Assembly (NCBI RefSeq): GCF_001640805.2
Contig: NC_066845.1
Span: forward strand, 24,334,171-24,398,170
Source of the DNA: Lates calcarifer
Lineage: Eukaryota > Chordata > Actinopteri > Centropomidae
Length of the DNA: 64,000 bases
Direction: 5' to 3'
In this document: positions 55,281 to 64,000 of the stretch, piece by piece
How positions within the stretch are numbered: position 1 is the first letter of the stretch
Layout: every line of letters starts with the position of its first letter
Translations under genes and position numbers: made by a program
Notes under the pieces: model-generated
The model's database searches: none
What the model was told of the DNA's origin: nothing
What the model saw: only the letters and a program-made list of their open reading frames with translations

Positions 55281-55437
55281 TTAATCCACAAAGCAACTTT
55301 AAGTTATTAAACAACAACAGAAAGGCTGGATTTTTACTTTGCTTACTTTTTTATGACAAACGTGCCTCGAGTCTGGACTTTGACTTAAGTTTCACTGTGG
55401 TAGTTCATATATGATGGTGGCTGTTAGGACCACAGAG

Positions 55438-55440
55438 TAA

Positions 55441-55479
<39 letters not shown>

Positions 55480-55480
55480 A
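55438..55480. repeat. (TAAA)n microsatellite
   Basis: About eleven tandem TAAA units upstream of the ascc2 promoter. Confidence 0.95.
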
Positions 55481-55559
55481 TCTGACTGGCCCGTAAACGC
55501 CGCTGTAATGTCTCTTTTTTTGTATTATGTGATTTTTACACATGGATAACAGAAATCAC

Positions 55560-55756
55560 ACTGACGCTGCAGTTCACCCTGGTGGCCACAGGGGGGCGGT
55601 AACGTCAGTCAGGCGTCGATTTATGCGTCATGCGTCACTTCCTGCTTCCAACAACACAGATGATTAGAAAAACGTTTGGAAACTGAAACTGTCCAAAGCT
55701 GCGTCGACTTTGATGCGATGGCTTGAAAGACTCACGGACAGTCACGTTAAAAAGAG
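55560..55756 (+). promoter_or_regulatory. ascc2: ascc2 promoter and non-coding first exon
   Basis: A locally GC-rich, TATA-less region with an ETS-type CACTTCCTG (55636-55644) and a CTCF-like CCACAGGGGGGCGG (55586-55599). The likely untranslated exon ends at 55756 with a donor (AAAGAG|gtgaga) and splices to the acceptor at 57045, just upstream of the ATG. The start site is inferred. Confidence 0.6.
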
Positions 55757-56461
55757 GTGAGAATATTTATTAATGTTACTTCCTCTACGGTTTTTTACGT
55801 ACGAGAGACGAGAGGACGGTTATTTATTAAAGTCGCCGGCTGGTTAAGTTAGCCACGTTATGTCAACGTTAGCCGCTCTCCATTCATTAACGTGCTGTCA
55901 CCGCTGGTAAACAGGTTACCTCCGCTGAAAACGCAGGTTTTTAAGTCAGAAATAAGCAAATTAACTACATGACATCAGCTTTAATGAGCTGTGAAAGCCG
56001 TTGTCTTCAACAGGTTACTGCTGTTACTCTGCTTTACCAGGTGTTAACTCAGCTTAACCAGCTAACTAATCAGGGTGGCTGAAGTTTTTAGCTATGGCTG
56101 AACAAACATCAGCTGTTACATCACATCTGCGTGTTTTTAAAAGGTCTTGAATGTCGTTTACTTAAGTCTTGAATCTCTCCTCTAACCTGCTGCCGTCAGT
56201 AATGTTTTTAAAGGCTGTCAGGAGACATTACACACCTATAAACTCATATAATGATACTGGTGTGACAGTGGATTGGGTTGCAGTTTGTCACTTGTTGACA
56301 CAAAACGACACTTGTGAGTCATTTGTTTATAGTTCTCTACATGTTGTACTAAAATAATGAGAGAATCAAGAGGTAAAAACTTAACATTGTTCAGTTTCAT
56401 AAAATAAAAAGGCTTTATAGGGCATTAAAAGGTCATTTACAGAGGTCTTTAGTATATTTTG

Positions 56462-56705
56462 CAACAATTAGTAAGTTAATCAGTTAATACATCCACAGAT
56501 ATGAATTTGCACCTTTTTTGTTGATCATTTAAGTCAGTTTTCAAGCAAAAACCCTCAAATTTTCAATTTGAAGACATCACTTTAGGCTTTAGGAGATGAT
56601 TTTGTTCATTTTCCACAATTTTACAGACCAAACAACAAATCAGTTAATCAAGAAGATAGATCAGGACTTTAATCAATGATGTAAATAATTTGTAGTTGCA
56701 TCTTA
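56462..56705 (+). mobile_element. hAT-type non-autonomous fragment, decayed
   Basis: CAACAATTAGTAAGTTAATC at the left, GTTAATCAAGAAGATAGATC and AATAATTTGTAGTTGC at the right, as in a decayed member of the AGGGCTGCAACTA family with both terminal regions present in inverted form. It lies in ascc2 intron 1. Confidence 0.5.
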
Positions 56706-57068
56706 CTTGAATATTTCTTGAATAGACACACTGTTAATCAGCGGGTTGGTTTCAGTTTAATACCAAATAGCAGGACGAGGATATCAGTACCAATATTGAT
56801 ACTGTTGCTGCTAAAAGAAGCTAATTTATTTTCATATAAGGGAGAGAAATATGTCATGATTTAGGAGGCGATTACAGTACTTATCACCAAATAAATGAGG
56901 TGTTTCTTTTTGTTATTCTGTGTTAATTATTGTTCATCTGCTCAGGACCTGATGTAACGTGATGGAAAACCCCCAGCAAACAATCTTAATACTGCTAGCT
57001 AATAAGCTAATTTCACTGTGTTTTGATTGTGGTTTGATTTGGTAGAGAAACCAAGCGAAGGTGAAGCC

Positions 57069-60000
57069 ATGGCCTGTGCCCGAGTGCCACTGGACGAGCA
57101 GCAGGTGACTGAGTGTGGCCCGCTGGGAAAAGAGCACACACTGCCTGCACTGGTGAGTCAGCTCTATGCAAATAATTCATTGCACTCCCAGCAACAGTCT
57201 GTGGTGGTGCTCCTGGGACAGACTCTCAGACCAAACGCTGTGCTTTCTGTTCCACACCAGCACCCGGACAGGAAGGAGGACCGCTGTTTTGTGCCTTACA
57301 AGCCTCCGCCAGAGGACGGCTCCCCCGCCCAGGTGGAGGAGTTTTTAGAATATGCCAGATTCATCACAGAGGACCTGGAGTGGCTGCTCGCACTGCCCCA
57401 CGACAAGTTCTGGTGCCAGGTAAGAGGCTGAGTCACATTTCTTTTCTTGTAAATCAGCTGCAGCTTTTTACTGGAAATCACTGTCGTCTGTTCTTCTTTA
57501 AGGACGCTAGAATCCTTTTCATCTCCTCTTCTCCTCTTGTGAATTTTCCGTCTTCTCCACCAGGTGGTGTTCGACGAGTCCCTGCAGAGGTGCCTGGACT
57601 CGTACCTGCATCACGCCCCTCGGAGCCTCGACCTCGCCGCCCTGACCTCCTCCCCTGCAGTGGCTGAGATGCAGCGCTCCGTCCACAGGTTGGTCTTCCT
57701 GACCTTCCTGAGGATGGCTACACATAAAGAGTCCAAGGTAGGAGCAGCAGCAGAATGTGAACTCTCACTTGGTATTTATCTGGTTTTTTTTTTCCAGTAA
57801 TTCCAAGTACGCAGCCTTAACATACACTAGAACCTTTGCTTTTCATCCCTCAGGAGAACTTCCTCACTCCGGCTGTGTTTGGAGAAATTATCTACGAGAA
57901 CTTCCTGTTTGACATTCCCAAAATTTTGGATCTGTGCGTGCTCTTTGGAAAGGGCAACGGCCAGCTGCTGCATAAGATGATAGGTGAGCTGTTTTTAAAG
58001 GTTGTCTTTGAATCAGTGTGTGAAACTGTGTTCTGTCCTGTGTTTGTTGCTCCTTTAACTTTCATGATGATGTCCTTCTAGAAAACATCTTTACCCAGCA
58101 GCCGTCTTACTACAATGACCTGGAGGAGACGGTGCCCACTGTGTTGCAGGTAAAACCAAATTTTACAAATACAGCTTCCCGTCTCCACTTCCTGTGACTG
58201 TCATTTCAAAGTAAAAGACCCCTGAAGAGTCGTTTAAAAGTAAAGTTTACAACCACTTCCTGACGGATGCATCTAATAGTCGAGTTTTAGGGTTCATTCT
58301 GTGTCTTTTTATTCTCCATCAACTTCAGGTGTTTGACTCAGTCCTGGAGAAGTGTGGTCTTCAGTGTGAAGGAGCCACTGCCATGGAGCCGATGAAGCTG
58401 AACGCACACAAACAGCCCACTGCCATGACCATGAGCCAGCAGGTCAGAGACACACACACCTGTTTAACAATATCTATCTCTTTCATGTCAGATTTTCTTC
58501 TTGGATTAAAACTGATAACACATTTGTTTTCCTTTTTATTCTAGGATCTTGTAGATATAATTTTGTACCTGTGTGACTCGACCACCACCATCCATGCCTT
58601 CCTGGACATCTTTCCCGCAGCCTGCTCCACCTTCCACTCCCACGGCTTCCTCAGCAGGTAGACGGAGCATCACCTCCCAACTCTCAGCCTTAATATCTGC
58701 ATTAAACCTTTTCATGATTGTTCTTGTTTTCCTGTTAGACTGACCTCGTTTTATGAGACCGCTGTGCCTGACCTCGAGAAGGCGGTGAGGAAGAGAAACT
58801 TTGATGATAAAAGGTGAGCATCTGTTAGAGAAGAAATGCTAATGCTAATCCAATAGGTCGACCAGCTGATGATGGTAAATAAACTCTGTCAACCCTCCTC
58901 TAGTCTTCAGGAGGATTTGTGGAAGAGGTTGTCCCACTCCTGTCGCAAGATGGTGGAGACGGCTCACCTGCTGCTGCACCACACCTGCCTACAACCGATC
59001 CTGGAGGGGTGAGACGTCCAAACTCTCAATGTGCAGTTTAGCTTAGCAGGACCAGCGTCACACATTCATACACACATTAACCCTGCTAACGTTTGTTGCC
59101 TTTGCAGGAGAGAAAACACGCCGACATTTGCAGAGGAGCTCTTACAACATTTTACTTCTTTTTTACCTGAGAAAAGGTAAGACCAACAGTTAGCACCTGT
59201 GCTCTTCAACATTAGGCCACAGTTGATCCTTATTAAACCTAAGTGGTTTGTTTAATGTGTTTTGAAGAAACATCAGTTTTATCTTTGCCTTTCTTGCCTG
59301 GCCACATCATCGTTTTTTTCATCCAAAAAACTTCACCGTCGACACTGCACTTCCTTGGATCCCCAACAATATGTGAAGTTTTAAGATGATCAGATGAGCA
59401 GTTGTCAAGAGAATCGACAGACAGAGATTCTTCCATTTATAATTTGATAGTTTTTGGTGGTGACGTCCCCAGTTTTTGCCCTTTGAGTAAATCATACCCA
59501 CTGGATATTTGTCTAAAGGGAACGTATTTGTAATCCTTATGTGGAGGGTGTTTTCAAACACGTGATACCAATGTAGCTTTGTAGTTTTGTAGCTTGAGTG
59601 CCAGAGCACCACAGTCTCAATAAACTGAACAAAACAATGTCTGAGAAAGAAGGGAATGTAAATTAGACTTACCTGGCTGATTGTCCTTTCAGGTTCCTGT
59701 CAGACTACGATGAGCAGTTCCCCATCGCAGACGACATCAGCCTCCTGCAGCAGGCTCTTCCTGTCATGTATCCTTATCAGCTTTGCAGAAATAACCTTGT
59801 GCAAACAGATTTTTATGGCCAGTAACAGTCTGTAAGCTGTCACACCATTAAACAGAGATGAGTGCTCTCAAAACCAGTCAGTAAATCCTGTAGGATTAGT
59901 CCTGTCATTTGGTTTCTCCCTTAACCGCCGGTTTCCTTCAGCGATGAGACCAGGACGTCGTACCTGCTCCAGGGGGTGGAAAGTGCCTGGGACAGCGTGG

Positions 60001-62024
60001 GGCGACGGAAACCACAGAGCCAGATGAGGCCTAAAGCCTCCTCGCTGTTGTCAGCCAATCAGGGAGCAGCGGGCGAGGCCGCTGCCGCCTCCTCCTCAGC
60101 CAGCGTTAAACCTCAGAAGGTCCGAGAACCAGGAGGAGGAGAGAGTCTGAGGGGAGCAGAGGCCATGTTGGACGTTCCCCGAAAAGGAAACAACGTGAGT
60201 TCTGAGTTTATTGCGGCTAATTTATTATGTGCTTACAGCAGTTCAGTTTAATCTGAGCTTTTTGTCTGTGTGTTTTCAGGGAGCGGTGTGTCCGGTGAGC
60301 GGGGCGGAGCTGGAGTCCCTGCTGTCCTGTATCAGGGACCTGCTGCCTGACCTGGGCGAAGGCTTCCTGCTGGCCTGTCTGGAGGAGTACGACTACAACT
60401 CCGAGCTGGTTATCAACAACATCCTGGAGGACCGGTTAGCGCCCAACCTGGACAAACTGGATCGAGCCATGCCAAGGTCACACAACACATAACGCTTTAT
60501 GGTTTTTATACGCTGACATTCTTTTATGGACTCTACTGTTCTGTTGTAGACCTGAAAGAAATGTGTTTTTTTTTTTTTTATTCTTCCAGGCCAGTGAAGG
60601 AGGAGCTTCCAAGTGTCCTGAGCGTCAGATCCAATGTGTTTGATGATGATGAGTTTGACGTCTTCCGCAGGGACCAGGTGGACATGTCCCGCATCTGGAA
60701 GGGCAGGAGGTAAAAGGCACACAGGATAGATTCACTAAGCAAAAATTAAAAAGCCAGGGAGGATGTCCAGATGTTACCAGGGTTTTTTAAAGACCCAGAT
60801 GACAGTAAAACATTTCAGCTGGCTGTGTTCTCACGGTTTCAAGTCCAGTCACCATCTTTTTTTATAAAGTTATAACCACAGTCTTAGCTAACGTTAACGA
60901 GTCGGGTGTAACGTCTCCATGTTTTCTGACTCCTGCAGGAAAGGTGAGAGCGCCCGAGAGATGCTGAACGACAAGCAGCACATCGCGGAGCAGAGAGCCC
61001 GATACCAGGCCTACGAGACGGTGGTGGACGAGGTCGTCATCGAACCCGGCGAGACCGCAGCCTCCTACGGCCTGGACGACTACGACGACGAGTACGACGA
61101 CACCTACGACATGAACCAAGTGGGAGCCAATGACCTGGACGGAGACAGTTTGCTGAACAGAAGGTAAATCACAACGAGACAGCAACACAGAGACACAGAG
61201 AAGATGAATTTCAATTTTGCAACACAATTGCATCCAGTGCAGTTTTACATTTGCACTTTGTGTTCCTGTTTCCCTGCAGACCTTTCACAGTCCCACAGGT
61301 TCTGAGGAAAGGAAACAAAGTGGAGGAGGAAGAGGAGGGTGAAGAGGAAGAGGAGGAAGAACCTTTACAGGTACTGAGGTCATTCCCAAAAAATATCTTT
61401 TAGATCCATTTTCAAGCTCATAGCTGCAAATGTGTGGTCGCTACATCTGCATGTTTTGTTACTTGCTTTCCTTCCTGACTGTGTGTTTACACGTGACTCC
61501 ATTTTTATTTCAGAACAACGTAAACAGGGACCAGTTTGTGCAGGACCCGGCTGTGCTGAGGGAAAGAGCTGAAGCCAGAAGAGCAGCCATGCAGCAAAGG
61601 AAAGGGTAAAGATTGTCCTCTACTTTGTGGATTCGGGCTTTCTCTAGCTGTCGTACTTAAGCTTTTTCTTCTTAACAATGTACGTATCTAGTTTTTAATC
61701 TCTAAACTGAGGATTTAGGGTTAGAAAGGGAAAAAAGAAACAGAATTGTTCCTAAAATTCAGAGGAAAATCTCCTTTAAATTTGAATGAAAATACACTCA
61801 AATAAACCCCATCAACACCTCTGCTGACTTCCCCTTCATCTGTCTTTTCCAGTTTCCGACCGGAGCGCACCAGTAACGTTGTCGGCCAGCCCAAAGGCCA
61901 AGGACAAACCCTGGAGACATTCCTGGACCGACGCAGGAAAGAGGCCAACAAGAACCGCGTGGGCAACCACAACCGACGCACCATGGCCGACCGCAAGAGG
62001 AACAAAGGCATGATCCCCTCCTGA
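57069..62024 (+). CDS. ascc2: ascc2, activating signal cointegrator 1 complex subunit 2, complete
   Basis: ASCC2 is the ubiquitin-binding subunit of the ASCC complex (with the ASCC3 helicase), acting in alkylation repair and ribosome quality control. Coding exons: 57069-57152, 57261-57419, 57564-57737, 57854-57983, 58082-58149, 58329-58442, 58545-58657, 58739-58813, 58904-59008, 59108-59176, 59693-59767, 59942-60194, 60280-60476, 60590-60709, 60939-61163, 61280-61370, 61514-61605, 61853-62024. Total 2316 nt, 771 aa (human 757, from memory). The helical N-terminal part contains LLALPHDKFWCQVVFDESLQ and NFLFDIPKILDLCVLFGKGN. The CUE domain at about 479-520 reads LLSCIRDLLPDLGEGFLLAC through NNILEDRL. 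An acidic stretch of mostly Glu lies at about 664-680. The C-terminus NHNRRTMADRKRNKGMIPS matches the vertebrate protein. The ATG follows the acceptor by 23 bases and is the first in the exon. Confidence 0.97.
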
Positions 62025-62985
62025 CCTGCTGTGACGACGAGCCTCCTGCTGCTGCTGCTGCTGCTGCTCCTGCTCAAACCAACCGGACCGATGGTAGGAG
62101 GGAGAAGGTGGGGGAAGAGGAATCAGGTTCTGGTTTTGCTCTGGGTTGTGACTTTCGATCACGTTCTAGGCTCTGGGAGCAGCCGCTGAAGGTTTTCAGT
62201 CGTTGGCGAGATGTTGATTTAGTTTACAGACTTTCGTTGGCCTTTTGTTGTCAGAGGATGGTCAAGCTGCTCACTGAGAACGTTTGAGACTCTGAACATC
62301 TGCTTTTAGTCTTTGAGTCTAAATCACGGTCAGTTCTTTCTTGTGATCGCTCATTTAAAAACCAAAGTTGTGAGTGTGAGCCAGGGACTGAGGACAAAGA
62401 ATCAGACCTTTATTATTAATTTTTTTTTGCCAAGTAACAAATCAGTTTATTATTAAGATCCAGAGTGATTGAATGAAGTTTCTTTGACATCATAATCATC
62501 AAGTAGACAACAGGAGTTCAGAGTTTAGAGGAGAGACCGCTGTTTCTTCTGTGGCTGGAAGAACAATTACCGACCTGGTGATCAAGTGTGGACATCAGCG
62601 GCGGACTGAGTCACTTTTAAACCACTCGGCTTATGTGAAGCTGCTTGCATGTAACATCATCCACCCAGTTCACACCACTGTTGTCCAACCTTCACTAAAC
62701 CAAAACAAACAAAAAAAAAAAGGTCTAGAGACTCTCTGACCGTCTCATCATGATGCTGTGGTGTTTGTGTTTGGAAGCACGTGCTGCACAGAGGGGCCTC
62801 ATCACGTCTCTCAGACTAGCTGTAGGGAAAACTCCTTCATGTTGCCATGCACAGACTATTTTCTATAAGAGAACAGATCTATCAGAGCATTTTGTAACAA
62901 AAAAAGCACATGTAATTGCTTTTTGGAGTTGACATTGCAAAAAAAAAAAAAACAACATAAAATAAATACAATAATACTATGTTTT
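62025..62985 (+). other. ascc2: probable ascc2 3' UTR
   Basis: Non-coding sequence after the ascc2 stop. A CTG-repeat tract lies 22 bases after the stop (62046-62068). AATAAA at 62961-62966, after a 12-A run, is the first good polyadenylation signal. A shorter form is possible. Confidence 0.5.
62046..62068 (+). repeat. (CTG)7 tract in ascc2 3' UTR
   Basis: Seven perfect CTG triplets plus CT, directly behind the stop codon, then CCTGCTC. Short and uninterrupted. Confidence 0.9.
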
Positions 62986-64000
62986 CGACATCCTTTGACT
63001 TCAACTCGTCACTTGCAAGATGCTAAAATCAAGTGGATGATGATTCACTGGAGACGTTCAGCTGCACAGTTATGATCACAATTATTTTCCTCCGTGTTTA
63101 GACGACTATTAAAGGTGTTTTTGAACCTGATATAAATGATCGATAGGGACAGAAGTCTTATTGAGCGAGCCGCGGACAGTCGTCTGTTATCACTGCACCA
63201 GACTCACCTTGTTGTGCTCGAGCACAAAATGAAATTGAATCACAATTATGAGGCTTAACTGTGCAGCTGTACGTCAGAGGAGAGAGAGGATGAGATGGAC
63301 GTTTGCTCTGTTTTTGACTTCTTCACACAGACCTTCTAAAGAAACGAGGGGTTAGGGCTGAACGATTTTGGAAAAAGATCTAATTGTGATTTGATTTGGG
63401 ATATAATTTTTGAAAGTCAAGCTTCAGTTCAGTATTCACTCTATGCATGTAAAAAAAGGTGCTGATATTTAGGTCTGACTTTAAGATGTTTGTGGTTGAT
63501 GTCTGCTAATCTGTGATTTTACAGAGACTTACAACACTTGGAGCTTTTTTTGGCAAATCATTCTGTGTCAGAGTCAGTAGTTGTGAAAATATCGCAGCCT
63601 TTATGGTTAATTTAAATCGCATTTTCAGTTAAAATTCGATAAATCGTTCAGCCCTACAAGAGGTGGTTGATAAGTTTGTGATCTAAGATAGGAGAGGAGT
63701 CAAACAGCTCTCGTTACCTGCTCACACAGCTCAACTCTTAACCGTTTCTGTTTCAGGTGATTGAAAATTTAAACTCAGCTCTCTCTGAGAAAATTGTCGC
63801 CATCGAACTTTGTGCAGTCACATGTTGAATGTGGATTCGACCTCGTCCCTGTTCACCTGATTTGGCCCCTCAGACTATGTCCTCCTCCTCAAGATGAAGA
63901 GGGAGCTCAGTGGTCGCCATTTTCTTGCTCCAGACAGAGCTGACTCGCAGTTTTCAATCACCCGAAAACAGAAACACAACAAACGTCGTTAACTTCAAAC
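62986..64000. other. intergenic sequence right of ascc2
   Basis: No exon can be supported. It contains the hAT-like element at 63353-63656. The last 250 bases are less AT-rich but show no protein similarity I recognise. Confidence 0.5.
63353..63656. mobile_element. hAT-like MITE
   Basis: Inverted ends TAGGGCTGAACGATTT and AAATCGTTCAGCCCTA are perfect over 16 bases. Length is 304 bp, non-coding. The 8 bp on either side (CGAGGGGT and CAAGAGGT) match at 6 of 8, compatible with a decayed target duplication. Confidence 0.75.

Overview
This window is vertebrate nuclear DNA, almost certainly from a teleost (ray-finned) fish. It has many short coding exons in long AT-rich introns, GT-AG splice sites, proteins close to vertebrate orthologues, nuclear tRNA genes, and non-autonomous DNA transposons of kinds common in fish genomes. 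Most open reading frames outside the exons below are chance or repeat-derived.

Layout. Two genes lie on the minus strand at the left. ppil2 (U-box/cyclophilin spliceosome-associated protein; coding start at 12300, first 329 codons present, 3' part beyond base 1) is followed by stambp/AMSH (K63-specific JAMM deubiquitinase; coding exons 18069 to 14040, complete, non-coding first exon near 20204-20300). Two genes lie on the plus strand at the right. slc39a14/ZIP14 (Zn/Mn/Fe importer; non-coding first exon near 23040-23372, coding exons 33846-51417) is followed by ascc2 (ASCC subunit with a ubiquitin-binding CUE domain; coding exons 57069-62024, complete). Splice phases close across all exons I list: stambp 435 aa, slc39a14 511 aa, ascc2 771 aa.

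Two tRNA clusters sit in and around slc39a14. Seven tRNA-Pro genes (anticodons TGG, CGG and AGG; plus strand) lie at 20838-25212, around the slc39a14 promoter, in a segmentally duplicated background. Eight tRNA-Asp(GTC) genes and a set of tRNA-Glu(CTC) genes and remnants lie at 45129-49905 on the minus strand, antisense inside two slc39a14 introns. They are organised as Glu-Asp pairs only 6 nt apart, largely in 344-bp tandem units.

Most notable points: (1) slc39a14 carries two alternative 170-bp exons (40753-40922 and 41878-42047) whose length makes inclusion of exactly one obligatory for frame; (2) the Glu-Asp pairs look like dicistronic Pol III units, with a T-run only after Asp; (3) ppil2 has two GC-AG introns; (4) several clear mobile-element footprints are present, including a hAT-like element with a perfect 8-bp target duplication (26577-26941), a Tc1/mariner-like element in the slc39a14 3' region (52686-53581), foldback elements, and degenerate LINE and Tc1 protein remnants.

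The genes are not an operon-like system. Three of the four deal with ubiquitin (PPIL2 U-box, STAMBP, ASCC2 CUE), but that may be coincidence. From memory, the human orthologues lie on three chromosomes (PPIL2 and ASCC2 on 22q, SLC39A14 on 8p, STAMBP on 2p).
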